DNA of 64,000 bases from contig CAVUUY010000010.1 of the NCBI GenBank assembly GCA_963744915.1, forward strand, positions 186,001 through 250,000, read 5' to 3'. Shown here in pieces: positions 1 to 9,069 of the stretch. Position 1 is the first letter of the stretch; each line of letters opens with the position of its first letter. The notes beneath the pieces are model-generated. The model was given only the letters and a program-made list of their open reading frames with translations. It was not told the origin of the DNA and searched no databases. The position numbers and the translations under genes are program-made. Origin of the DNA: DATAFF01 sp963744915 (GTDB lineage: Bacteria > Pseudomonadota > Alphaproteobacteria > Rhizobiales > Aestuariivirgaceae).

Positions 1-537
1 GATCTCGGGCGCCCCTACACTGACCCATTTGTAGATCGCCCGCTTGCCCGGAAAATTCTGCATGTCGAAGAGGTCGACCCAGGTCTGGGGCACTTTGCCG
101 CCGAGCGCATCCTTGTTGTAACCAAGTACATAGGATGAGAGAAAGCTGCCGACGCCGTGGTCGAAACTGAAACGCGGATCGAGTCCCGCGTTTTTCACCA
201 CGCCATAGTCGATCGGTTCGAGGAGCCCTTCCTGGGCAAGCTTATGGGCAAAGAAGCCTTCGACATCGACGACGTCCCAGGTGACATTGCCGCTCTCGAC
301 CATCGCTTTCAATTTGCCATAGTCGGTCGGCCCGTCCTCAAGAACGGCGATGCCCGTCTTCTTGGTGAATGGATCCACCCACGACGCCTTCTGCGCATCC
401 TAAGTCGTGCCGCCCCAGCTGACGAATGTCAGCGATGCCGGAGCAGCACTCGACCGGCGTGCCGACAAGCTGCCGACTGCAATCGAGCCCAGACCTGCAG
501 TTGCATTTTTCAGAAACGTTCGGCGCGTGGTGTTCAT
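1..537 (-). pseudogene. PotD-like ABC substrate-binding protein, interrupted by an amber stop and cut by the window edge
   Basis: Read from 537 leftward, the protein starts with a Tat-like leader (TTRRTFLKNATAGLGS) and continues as a periplasmic polyamine/spermidine-type binding protein (family 1 extracellular solute-binding protein). Codon 46 is TAG (complement of 400-402) inside the conserved stretch SWGGTT*DAQKASW, where a Gln codon (CAG) would be expected. After this stop the same frame stays open to position 1 with normal coding sense (DPFTKKTGIAVLEDGPTDYGKLKAMVESG). So a single C-to-T change breaks an otherwise normal gene. It lies about 80 bp downstream of the monooxygenase on the same strand and may share its transcript. 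The family is clear; whether the stop is real or a sequence error cannot be told here. Confidence 0.6.
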
Positions 538-617
538 GGCGCTAATACCCTTTCCCTGGTTCCCGGCAGTCTTCTCTCTTGGTCATCGCGGCGGTTGTAA
601 AAGGAGGCGCCACCGCT

Positions 618-1694
618 TCAATCGGCCGCCGCATGCGGCGTGGCGCTTCTGCTTCGACGCGAGAATTCCGGAATGACTTCGCGGGTGAAAAGCTCAAGGG
701 AGCGTTTCTGATAGTCCATCGGAAGCCCGTAACTCGCGAAATAGCAGAAGTAATCGACGCCGGCGGCTTCGTAGCGCTTGAGCTTGGCAACCGCCTCGTC
801 CGGTCTTCCGAATATCAAATTCTGCCGGAGGTTTTCCGTCGTGTACTCCTCGCGATGGCCAAGCGAGGCAATATCCACGGGCTCTGGAAAACCATTCCGG
901 ACGCCGCCGAGATTCCGGAACAGGGATTCAAATACGCCGCTGCGTTCGATCACCGTCTTGACCGGAATCTCCCAACCATCCGGCCGATCGTAGATAGCGG
1001 TATGGCGCATCGTCATGAAGTCGGGACGTTTGGTGCCAGGGCTTTTCCCGAGGGCGTCTTCGAAGCGGCCGAGATAGGTCTCGAGTTCCGCGAAAGGTCG
1101 GGTGATCGGCCAGGAATGGATGCTGCATCCATTGGCGACGGCCCAATCATAGGTGCCAGGATCGCGCGCCGCGATCCAGATTCGCGGATGCGGCTTCTGC
1201 AGCGGCTTTGGCACCGAAGTTGCCGTGGGAAACGACCAGTATTCGCCCTTGTGCTCGTAATCGCCCTGCCAAAGGCCCTTGAGAGCCGGCAGCAGCTCCT
1301 TCATGTAGGCCACACCGCGTTGCTGCGGAATGCCGCCGGCCAGGCGATCGAATTCCCACTGATAGGCGCCGCGCCCGATACCCAGTTCGAGGCGCCCACC
1401 GCTGAGGAGATCGAACATCGCCGCCTCGCCGGCGAGCTTGATCGGGTGCCAGTAAGGGGCGACCACGCAGGCGGTGCCCAGCCTTACGGTGGAAGTGTGC
1501 GCTGCAAGATGGGCAAGGAGCTGGAACGGCGCCGGCGAGATCGTAGGCTCGATGGTGTAATGCTCGCCCACCCAAACGATGTCGAAACCGCCGACCTCGG
1601 CCATCTGCGCCATTTCGAGCGTGTGCCGCGCCACGTCGCGCATATCGACCGCGGGGCTGGTCCGCTCCATGTTTATCGACAGGGTGAACTTCAT
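618..1694 (-). CDS. LLM-class flavin-dependent oxidoreductase (luciferase-like monooxygenase)
   Basis: 358 residues, the usual size for this family. The protein has the (beta/alpha)8 luciferase-fold hallmarks: N-terminal FTLSINMERT strand, WVGEHYTIEP segment near residues 41-50, RLGTACVVAPYWHPIKLAGEAAMFDLLSGGRLELGIG-type flavin-binding region around residues 70-110, and a C-terminal PDEAVAKLKRYEAAGVDYFC segment. Members use reduced FMN or F420 to oxidise small organic substrates in the cytosol; the substrate cannot be read from sequence. The start is supported by CAGGAG about 9 bases upstream. It precedes a PotD-like transporter gene and is divergent from a PucR regulator, suggesting catabolism of a nitrogen- or sulfur-containing compound (inference). 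Confidence 0.9.
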   Translation of the reverse strand: MKFTLSINMERTSPAVDMRDVARHTLEMAQMAEVGGFDIVWVGEHYTIEPTISPAPFQLLAHLAAHTSTVRLGTACVVAPYWHPIKLAGEAAMFDLLSGGRLELGIGRGAYQWEFDRLAGGIPQQRGVAYMKELLPALKGLWQGDYEHKGEYWSFPTATSVPKPLQKPHPRIWIAARDPGTYDWAVANGCSIHSWPITRPFAELETYLGRFEDALGKSPGTKRPDFMTMRHTAIYDRPDGWEIPVKTVIERSGVFESLFRNLGGVRNGFPEPVDIASLGHREEYTTENLRQNLIFGRPDEAVAKLKRYEAAGVDYFCYFASYGLPMDYQKRSLELFTREVIPEFSRRSRSATPHAAAD

Positions 1695-1846
1695 TCGAGA
1701 GCTCCTGAAGGCTCCGCCACTGAGGTCTCAGGCAAGATTAGCATTGGCGCGAAAGGCATTCCTCCCCCTGTTTGAGCGCAAGGTGGGCTTGGAAGCTCCC
1801 AATCATTAGGATTAGCTTGCGCCAGCGGGGCCAAGAGAGATCTCGT

Positions 1847-3775
1847 ATGAACAAACTTTCCCATGCCACGAGCCTGCTCGGCAATCTCAGCAACGTTGCA
1901 AGGATCGTAAATTCCGGCCGCGACCCGCAGGACATACTCGATAGAATTGCCTTTTCCGTCTGTTGCAACTCCCCATGGCAATCCAGCTCCATCATGGCGG
2001 TCGATCGCAACGCGGGCAGCTCGATTCAGGTGGCGAAGTTCAACCACTTCATCTCCGATGAAAATCTTCATCAGGTTTGGCAGCTCAATCTCAGCCCGAC
2101 GGTCGAGGTCCTCGATACGGGGCGACCATTGATCATTCCTGATGCCCTGATGGACCGGAAGTACATCGACTATTGGATAGACGCGCAAGTCCAGCGCTTC
2201 AGGACCGTGGTGCTGCTCCCGCTCGGGGTCTCCGACGAACTTGGCAGGCCGATGATCCTGTCGGTCCATGCCGCTGAGCGGCTCGAAATCACCGAGGATG
2301 ATCTACGGTTCCTTTCGACGCTCGCAGATCTTGCCGGCATCGCCGTGGACAAAGGCCTGAGACTCAGCACCCAGCGGGCGATGAACAATCGGCTGGAGCA
2401 AATCCTGCAGCTGCAGCGCGACCTCATCATTCAGGCGCTTGGCGATTCGACGCTCGACAGCATTCTCCACGTTGGTCAGCAATTCCTAAAAACCGCGTTC
2501 ATCATTGTCGACCTCACGGAAGCGCGCGTCCTGTGCGGCGGCTTCGAGACCTTCGAAGGGTTGAGTGAAGCGACGCTCGCCGGATTTTTGGGAAATCAGG
2601 GCTGGCAGAAGATCGTTCAGCTCTTTCGCGACTGCGATCCGGGTCGCTTCAATCGCATCCGCAAACTGACCGTCCCTGCCAATGGCGATGAGCGAACACT
2701 ATCCCTGATCGTCGAGCCGGTGATCATCAGCAATCAGAGGATCGGCGGAATTGCGCTGGTGACAGACGGGGAGCTCGACGAATTGAGTACCTACACGGCC
2801 GAATCCATCTGGATGGTGCTGTCGGTCATTCTCTTGAAGAACCACATCCGCATCGAAAAGGAGTTCAGCATTTATTCGCGGTACATTGCTGAGATCCTCG
2901 AAGGCAGGCTCGACGCCGACGACAAACTGCCGATCGCCGAGGAGAAGCTTCTCCTTTTCGACAAAGCCTATCGTATTCTCGCTATTTTACCCGGCAGCGG
3001 CAAAACCCCGAACTCCGCGTCCCGCTGGGCCATTGCCCGAGCCGCCAACGCAACAACCACGGACGTGATATTGGGGGTGATGGGCGCGTTCATCGTCTTG
3101 ATGATCCCCGAGACGGATCGCACCAGCGACGCATTCGCCGAGATCACCCGACGCATCGTCGATGACCTGCGCCGGATCAATGGCAGGCGGCCGGTGATCG
3201 CCCAAAGTGCTTCCTGCAGCAAGCTCCTGGATTATGCTTCGGCTTGGCGGAAAATGGTGCGCGTGCTGCGCTGGGGCCTCGAGAACGGTTCGGAAGGTCT
3301 CCTGGGCGTTCCCGATGCGGGTGCTTTCGGCCTGCTCGCCGACATTGTCGACCACCGCGTCACCAGGGACTATGTCCGCAACGTTCTCGGTCCAGTTCGG
3401 GCGTATGACAAGAAACACGCCACCCAGTTTTTCCCAACTCTGCAGTCGTTGGTCAGAAATGGCGGCAGGCCGCAGGCGGCCGCAGGCGAGACCGGTGTCC
3501 ATATCACTACGATCCGCTATCGCATCGATCGTCTCAGGGAGCTTTTCGGATTGAACCTGCGCGACAGCGATGTTCGCTTTCAACTTGACCTTGCACTGCG
3601 ACTTGATGCCCTTCTTCCTGCCGAGGTCGAACTTTCTTCCGGCCAACACGAACTCCTAAAATCCTATCAGTCATGGCTCCTTTTCTTCCGTCCAAACAAT
3701 GAGAGACGTTCAAGAGGGATTGCAGTTATCAATGCAAACAGGCGTTTTGGCTTTGCGAGGCATCATGATCATTGA
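1847..3775 (+). CDS. PucR-family transcriptional regulator with N-terminal GAF domain
   Basis: About 642 residues from the ATG at 1847, which has CAAGAGAGA just upstream; an upstream in-frame start at 1772 is less likely. Residues ~20-190 look like a GAF sensor domain, the middle (~330-450) like the GGDEF-like CdaR domain of this family, and the C-terminus (~540-590) carries the PucR helix-turn-helix (AGETGVHITTIRYRIDRLREL, key core HITTIRYRIDRL). PucR proteins control purine, diacid or aromatic catabolism. It is divergent from the monooxygenase and overlaps the amidohydrolase start at 3765 by 11 bp, so it probably regulates one or both. The last ~45 residues after ALRLDALLPAE are not typical of the family and may be a run-on after a frameshift. 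Confidence 0.85.
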   Translation: MNKLSHATSLLGNLSNVARIVNSGRDPQDILDRIAFSVCCNSPWQSSSIMAVDRNAGSSIQVAKFNHFISDENLHQVWQLNLSPTVEVLDTGRPLIIPDALMDRKYIDYWIDAQVQRFRTVVLLPLGVSDELGRPMILSVHAAERLEITEDDLRFLSTLADLAGIAVDKGLRLSTQRAMNNRLEQILQLQRDLIIQALGDSTLDSILHVGQQFLKTAFIIVDLTEARVLCGGFETFEGLSEATLAGFLGNQGWQKIVQLFRDCDPGRFNRIRKLTVPANGDERTLSLIVEPVIISNQRIGGIALVTDGELDELSTYTAESIWMVLSVILLKNHIRIEKEFSIYSRYIAEILEGRLDADDKLPIAEEKLLLFDKAYRILAILPGSGKTPNSASRWAIARAANATTTDVILGVMGAFIVLMIPETDRTSDAFAEITRRIVDDLRRINGRRPVIAQSASCSKLLDYASAWRKMVRVLRWGLENGSEGLLGVPDAGAFGLLADIVDHRVTRDYVRNVLGPVRAYDKKHATQFFPTLQSLVRNGGRPQAAAGETGVHITTIRYRIDRLRELFGLNLRDSDVRFQLDLALRLDALLPAEVELSSGQHELLKSYQSWLLFFRPNNERRSRGIAVINANRRFGFARHHDH

Positions 3776-4574
3776 CTGGCACACCAATCTGAAAATGCCG
3801 GAGTTCGCCAGCAATGAGGCCGAGTTCAACAGTCGAACTCTCCCAGCACATGCGGGAGATCCCAATTCGTTCGACGAACACGTTGCCGACACGGCCGAGC
3901 AGTTCGTCATCATCACATTGAATTTTCCGCGCCTCGGGCAATCGGTGCCCAATGAGTTCGTCGCCGAACATGTGCGGCGCCATCGCGGACGCGCCATCGG
4001 GCTCGCCTGCGTCGATCCCTATGAACCAAAGGCGCCGCAGAAGCTCGAGCACGCCATCCGCGAACTCGGCCTGCGCGGCCTCAAGTGTTCGCCGGTCTAT
4101 GGCGGCTTCGACCCCTGGTGCCCGGAAGCGTGGGCCCTCTATGAAGTCTGCAATCGGCTCAAAGTGCCGATCCTGTGGCACCAGTCCGCCGCCTATGCGC
4201 AATATGCCATGCATGAATATGGCAATCCGACCCTCCTCGATCGGATCGCCCGCACCTATCCGAACATGAAGATGATCGTTGCACATCTCGGGCAACCCTG
4301 GATGGAGGAATGCGTCGTTCTCCTGCGCAAGCACCCGCAGATCTTTGCCGATCTGTCCGCTCGATTTCATCGCAAATGGCAGCTCTATCACGGGCTTATG
4401 GTAGCGCTCGAATACAAGGTCACGGATCAGCTTCTCTTCGGGTCGGATTTCCCCGTAAGGTCCACCAGCGAGGCCTTGGCGGAATTTCGCTCGCTGAATG
4501 ACTGGGGACCAGACGTTCGAATGCCGCCTTTCCTGACGAGATCATCGAACAGATCATCAATGATCGCCCTCTGA
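3765..4574 (+). CDS. Amidohydrolase 2 family metal-dependent hydrolase, frameshifted C-terminus
   Basis: Start ATG at 3765 (MIIDWHTNLK), giving about 269 residues. The IDWHTN beginning, the GLRGLKCSPVYGGFDP strand, LWHQSA, MKMIVAHLGQPW and LLFGSDFP are the metal-binding strands of the TIM-barrel amidohydrolase-2 family (decarboxylases and lactonases). The current frame ends at 4574 with the unlikely tail FLTRSSNRSSMIAL. A one-base shift near 4523-4530 restores PDEIIEQIINDRP and ends at a TAG at 4598-4600, which is the expected family C-terminus. All metal-ligand segments precede the break, so the enzyme may still fold. It overlaps the end of the PucR gene, suggesting co-regulation. Confidence 0.75.
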   Translation: MIIDWHTNLKMPEFASNEAEFNSRTLPAHAGDPNSFDEHVADTAEQFVIITLNFPRLGQSVPNEFVAEHVRRHRGRAIGLACVDPYEPKAPQKLEHAIRELGLRGLKCSPVYGGFDPWCPEAWALYEVCNRLKVPILWHQSAAYAQYAMHEYGNPTLLDRIARTYPNMKMIVAHLGQPWMEECVVLLRKHPQIFADLSARFHRKWQLYHGLMVALEYKVTDQLLFGSDFPVRSTSEALAEFRSLNDWGPDVRMPPFLTRSSNRSSMIAL

Positions 4575-4600
4575 GCCTGGTGTGGGATGAAGCACCTTAG

Positions 4601-5071
4601 ATAATCTATGCTGCCTCGGATGATTGGACCCGTTCTCGGCGAATGCCAGGTCTGCTCTGGGTCAATCTTGTCGTTTCGCCGATGTCCGCCGTAAGTCCGC
4701 TAAGCCCCTAATACCTTCCTTAAAGCCGACACCCCTAAAGGGCAGTTCGGGGCCATTTGCCTTCAGATGCTTGACCTGTGCTCGCAGTTCTTGATGAAGC
4801 CACTGCGCCTTCTCGTCGTGAAGTATCAATGGCGACTTCGCCGTTGCTGCCTACGCATGTCTTTTGCGAGGTGCTAGCGTATCCCTTGCTTTCTGTGACA
4901 AACCCTTTGCAGGAGTTGGCGATGTCGCTCTCGGTTGCATCTTGACTAGGATACCTCAGCAGGCGGGCGTTGTTAGCCGGCGCGACCACCTTCTGCTCAG
5001 GGCCAGCTCTCGCGCAGCAGCCAAAATGTCAAATCGGCCCGCCGGTTCACCAAAGAGGGCCAGCAATTTTC
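4601..5071. other. Region without a recognisable gene
   Basis: About 470 bp between the amidohydrolase and the hydrolase remnant. Short open frames are present but none has recognisable sense. The last ~100 bp, in the frame of the following hydrolase, read like the end of a secretion leader (CSGPALAQQPK), so the remnant may once have begun further upstream. No convincing promoter or terminator was seen. Confidence 0.4.
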
Positions 5072-5334
5072 ATGGACTACGATCAGCTCGAACTCGATGC
5101 GGCCTACAATCAGTATTACTACGAACCGCATCTTGACCAGATCGCGCAGCGCTTGGCAGCAAAGAGCGACGAGGTGCGAGAGAGAATCGGGGAGCCGATA
5201 CGGATGGCTTACGGGCCAACGGGGGTTGAGAAACTCGACATCTACAAGTCGCACCGGTCAAGGCGCCGATATTTGTTTTCATCCATGGAGGAATTTGGCT
5301 GAGTGGATCGGCCAGAGTATCCGCATATCCGGCA
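5072..5334 (+). pseudogene. N-terminal fragment of an alpha/beta hydrolase (kynurenine-formamidase-like)
   Basis: From the ATG at 5072 the reading MDYDQLELDAAYNQYYYEP ... AYGPTGVEKLDIYKSH matches the N-terminus of serine alpha/beta hydrolases related to arylformamidase. At about 5250 the frame breaks; a one-base shift gives APIFVFIHGGIWLSGS, which includes the HGG oxyanion-hole motif of the family. The sense stops after AYPAEM near 5334, before the nucleophile elbow. From there the DNA continues in another gene's sense (FrhB family), so a deletion has joined the two and removed the hydrolase C-terminus with its catalytic Ser, Asp and His. Non-functional. Confidence 0.6.
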
Positions 5335-6517
5335 GAGATGCGGGGGTCGGGTCCGACCGCCTCCGTCTGCTAATGACGCCGGAGGGACGCGAGCGACCCG
5401 TGCCCGTCGATCGTCTGAGCGAACGAGAGAACGCTGTGGTCAACGCGATTTGCCCGGGGCTTCATATCCATGGGGCAGCCGAAGATGAACTCGTCCCGGA
5501 TATCGAGACCGATCTGATCTGGGGACCCGCGAGCGAAATCCTGATTGGATACGCCGCCGACCCTGTGGTTCGCTTCCGCGGCTCGACTGGCGGGGTGCTG
5601 ACCGCTCTGGGCCAATTTCTTCTTAACAGCCATCGGGTAAAATTCGTGCTGCATGTCGGTACCTCATAGAGGCTCCGCTGCGCAGCGAGAGGAAACTCAG
5701 CTTCAATGCTGCGCAGGTACTCGAGAACGCAGGATCGCGTTATGGTCCGGCCGCGGCCCTGGTGGATTTCGAAGCGATCCTATCGCGGGGTGAACCTTTT
5801 GCTCTCATTGCGAAGCCCTGCGACGTCAACGCTGTCGACAACTTGGCACGGCACGACGTTCGGGTTAGTCGACTGCTTCGTTACCGGTTGGCATTGGTTT
5901 GCGGAGGTGCTTCCGATCTTACGAAATCCGAAGAGCTGCTCGCCCAGTTTGGAGTCACCGAGGACCAGCTCCGGCTTATTCGATATCGTGGTTACGGGAA
6001 CCCTGGTCCCACCAGAGGCGAGACTGAGGATGACCGCGCCTACGAAGTCAGTTACCGGCAGCTGTGGGAGGACGAATCGAAGTGGATGATCCAACCTCGA
6101 TGCAAGATCTGCCCCGATGCGATTGGTGAGGCAGCCGATATCGTCGCTTCTGATATGTGGTCAGGCGGAGGACCAACGGGAGAGGATGAAGAATTCAACG
6201 GCATCATCGTTCGCACGCATCGTGGTCGCGAGCTATTCGAGGCCGCATCGACAGCGGGAGCGATCATTCTCGATGGTAAGATCGGCTTTCGAGATCTCGA
6301 TCTTGTTCAACCACATCAACTACGTAAAAAACGCGCCGTATGGGCGCGCTTTGCGGGCATGCAGGCGGCGGGTTTGCCCGTTCCACAAACGAGCAGGCTC
6401 CGAATCACATCCTGTGCTCGGCTCAAGAGCCTTGAGGAAAATCTCAATGAAGCGCGTAGTGCCAGGGATCGTGCCAAGCAGGGGAGGCTTGGGGAGCCGA
6501 AGCCCCGGCCGAGATGA
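5335..6517 (+). pseudogene. Coenzyme F420 hydrogenase/dehydrogenase beta-subunit family protein (FrhB-like), 5'-truncated and frameshifted
   Basis: The first part (5335-5665) reads DRLRLLMTPEGRERP, ICPGLHIHG, WGPASEILIGYAADPVVRFRGSTGGVLTALG, the FrhB_N domain. The second (from ~5670, in another frame) reads APLRSERKLSFNAAQVLENAGSRYGPAA, GEPFALIAKPCDVNAVDNLARH and CKICPDAIGEAADIVASDMW, the FrhB_C domain with its iron-sulfur cysteine motif. The two halves are out of frame by one base at about 5655-5662 (TAG ends the first at 5667). The N-terminal CxxCG cluster expected before residue 1 is missing, lost in the deletion that fused it to the hydrolase remnant. The second half is still a 251-residue open frame (5762-6517). 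Family members transfer electrons between flavin/F420 and Fe-S clusters. Confidence 0.7.
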
Positions 6518-6697
6518 GTTTCTCGAGACGCTTCGTCTGATTTGGATCAAAGTGAGTCCTCCATGTTAAGGCTCAGGACTTCGCCTTTACCCTAATCAGC
6601 GGACCCAACGGCCAGCTTCCTGAAGACCGCGAATGGCCACAGCATCGAGCTCAATCACTTGGAGCTGCGGGATGCACAAGTTGAGACCCCTGCGCGG

Positions 6698-8416
6698 TCA
6701 GGGGATGTTCTCCACCATCATTTCCCACACATCCTGGCCCTTTCCGTGCAGCAGTGCCCTGGCGCTGTAAACTGCCATCCCGACCACAGCCTCAGGCGCA
6801 ACGAGGGGCGAGGGTGGCATCACCAGCTGCATGGGTTTGACTTTCACTTGCAGCAGGGCTGGACCGGGTTGGGAGAGCCAGTTCTGGACGGACTCCTCGA
6901 GTTCGCCTGCTTTCGAGACGCTGTGTCCCCAGAGCCCTACTGCCTTCGCCAAGTCGCCGAAGTCGGGGTTCTTCAGGTCCGTGTAGACCGGCAGCAAGCC
7001 GGCTGCTTTCTGCTCTATGTCCACAAACCCGAGTTTACCATTGTCATAGACGACGATCTTGATCGGAAGATTTTCCTGAACGATCGTCAGCAGCTCACCC
7101 ATCAGCATGGCAAACCCGCCATCACCTGCGAGACAAATCACTTGTCGGCCAGGTTGACACTTCTGCAGTCCGATCGCCGATGGCATGCCCCCCGCCATCG
7201 TCCCGTGAAGCAAGCTGGCGAAGGTCCGGCGCTTGCCACCAGTTTCGATGTGACGGAGCATCCACACAGTCGCCGTCCCGTCGTCCGCCGCGAACAACGC
7301 GTCCTCGGCTGCGAATTTGTTGATGACCTTGGTCAAGTAAGAACCGGCGATCGCGGAATCCGGGCCCGACACGGCTTCAGCTTCAGCCTGTACGAACTCC
7401 TTCTGGTAACGCTTGACATAGCTCGCGAGAAAGCCGTCGTCCTTATGCTCCTCGAGGCGGGGCAAAAGTGCCTCCAAGGTCGTTTTAACATCGCCGACAA
7501 CCCCGATTTGCACAGGATGGCGTCGGCCCAGATGAGTCGGATCGGCATCGATCTGGATGATCCTTGCTCTGCCTGGATAATACTGAGGCCAGGCGAAGTC
7601 TGCCCCGAGAAGGAGCAGCACATCACAGTCAAGGATCGCGTGATAGCCGGCGGGCCAGCCGAGCATACCGGTCATCCCGACGTTGTAGGGATTATCGTAT
7701 TCGATAAAATCCTTGCCGCGAGAGGTATGGACCACTGGCGCCTTCAACCGTGCCGCGGTGGCGACGACCTGGTCATGGGCGCCTGCACAGCCGGCGCCAC
7801 CATAGATGGTAATCGCCTCACTCCTGTTTAGGATTGATGCGATCTCGTCGAGATCCGCATCATTAGGGCGTATGAGCGGCTGCCGGGCGTGAACCGCGTA
7901 GGGGAGCTCGTCATGCGCGACTGCATTGGCGATGTCTGCCGGCACAACTAGCACGGCGACGCCGCGCTTCGTCAGAGCTGCCTGGCAGGCTGCGACAGTT
8001 TTCCGACGGGCGTGCTCGGGCGTCAAGATCATCTCGCAATAGACGCTGCAGCCTTTGAACACGTCATCGTAATCGATCTCCTGGATCGAATGGAACCCCA
8101 AGTCTTGTCGCACGATCTGGGTCGCGATTAGGACGACTGGCGCACGATTGCGATTGGCTTCGTAAAGTCCATTGATGAAGTGAAGACTCCCAGGACCGCA
8201 GCTTCCTGCGCAGGCCGTAAGACGCCCGGTCAGCGAGGCCTCGGCAGCCGCCGCAAAGGCGCCTGCCTCTTCATGCCGCACATGGACCCAATCGATCGGG
8301 CTTCGATCGATAGAATGGGCAATCCTGTTCATTGTGTCGCCGACAATCCCGTAACAGGTCTTCACGCCGGCCGCTTGCAGCGTTTCGACCAACAAATCAG
8401 CAACGCGTTTGCTCAT
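6698..8416 (-). CDS. Thiamine-pyrophosphate-dependent enzyme, PoxB-like (pyruvate oxidase/dehydrogenase family)
   Basis: 572 residues from the ATG at 8416 (MSKRVADLLVETLQAAGV), which has AGGA 9 bases upstream; an earlier in-frame start at 8482 is less likely. Domain order is the POX type: N-terminal Pyr domain with catalytic-Glu segment VHVRHEEAGAFAAAAEA (~47-63), central FAD/nucleotide-like domain, and C-terminal PP domain with the TPP motif AGDGGFAMLMGEL...VVYDN around 415-445. The family is that of E. coli PoxB, which oxidises pyruvate to acetate and CO2 at the membrane; the short C-terminal tail (KGQDVWEMMVENIP) may be the lipid-binding part. Related families (acetolactate synthase, sulfoacetaldehyde acetyltransferase) fit less well. 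Monocistronic by appearance. Confidence 0.88.
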   Translation of the reverse strand: MSKRVADLLVETLQAAGVKTCYGIVGDTMNRIAHSIDRSPIDWVHVRHEEAGAFAAAAEASLTGRLTACAGSCGPGSLHFINGLYEANRNRAPVVLIATQIVRQDLGFHSIQEIDYDDVFKGCSVYCEMILTPEHARRKTVAACQAALTKRGVAVLVVPADIANAVAHDELPYAVHARQPLIRPNDADLDEIASILNRSEAITIYGGAGCAGAHDQVVATAARLKAPVVHTSRGKDFIEYDNPYNVGMTGMLGWPAGYHAILDCDVLLLLGADFAWPQYYPGRARIIQIDADPTHLGRRHPVQIGVVGDVKTTLEALLPRLEEHKDDGFLASYVKRYQKEFVQAEAEAVSGPDSAIAGSYLTKVINKFAAEDALFAADDGTATVWMLRHIETGGKRRTFASLLHGTMAGGMPSAIGLQKCQPGRQVICLAGDGGFAMLMGELLTIVQENLPIKIVVYDNGKLGFVDIEQKAAGLLPVYTDLKNPDFGDLAKAVGLWGHSVSKAGELEESVQNWLSQPGPALLQVKVKPMQLVMPPSPLVAPEAVVGMAVYSARALLHGKGQDVWEMMVENIP

Positions 8417-9069
8417 GGCGGATCCTCGCATTTCGGCTATCACCGAGTTCCCGAAGAGATCGGGCCCTGATATGTCAGACACGTAAGGTGATATGGCTGA
8501 AGCGATCTATTGCGCGTGAGTAGTGCAGGGGTACGAAAGTGGTTGCGTTACCTAAACCTTTGCTTAGAAGCCATGGCAAGAAATGACCCCCGGATAAAGC
8601 CATGTACGTAAGTATGATATTCGTTTCGAAACATGCCATACATGACAAATGAAACTCGATGAAGAAGAGATACCCTGCCCAGACCCTGTCGACACTACAG
8701 AGACCGAGACAGATCCCAATTTCCGAACAGGCGGTTCTGATCAGGAAGGCGATCGGCTCAACGGCGCAAGCGTCATCCAGGGAACCTGTCCCATTTGAGA
8801 TTCACGACGGCTAGAAGGGGGTTTCAGCGTCGCCAGCGAGCACGGAGGGCAGGGTGGTATCCATGGCCATGCCGAAGCGCTTGAGAAAAAAACTTGCCGG
8901 AACGCCACCGCTAGCGAGGCGGGGAATGATGCGTCAGCGGAGATTGATCGGTCACGTCTGTGAAAAAAACCACAGCCAAGCTCACAAGGTTGCTGTATCC
9001 GGGGATGTTGCCGGCTCGAAAAACGTAGCAAATCTTATGGAACACACACACCCCGTGTGGAGGTGATGT
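8417..9069. other. Intergenic region between divergent genes
   Basis: About 650 bp. It must hold the promoters for the PoxB-like gene (leftward) and the VCBS-type gene (rightward). The right edge carries a strong ribosome-binding site (GGAGGTGAT at ~9058-9067) before the ATG at 9070. No conserved coding sense was found; no clear terminator or repeat was seen. Confidence 0.4.

Noticed and set aside
618..1775. Long plus-strand open frame of 398 residues opposite the monooxygenase
   Set aside because: No family sense, many Arg/His runs typical of the complement of a GC-rich gene; the minus-strand protein is clearly the real one.
6690..6706. CCCCTG/CAGGGG hairpin at the end of the PoxB-like gene
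   Set aside because: Only six pairs, overlaps the stop codon and has no U-run, so a terminator call is not supported.
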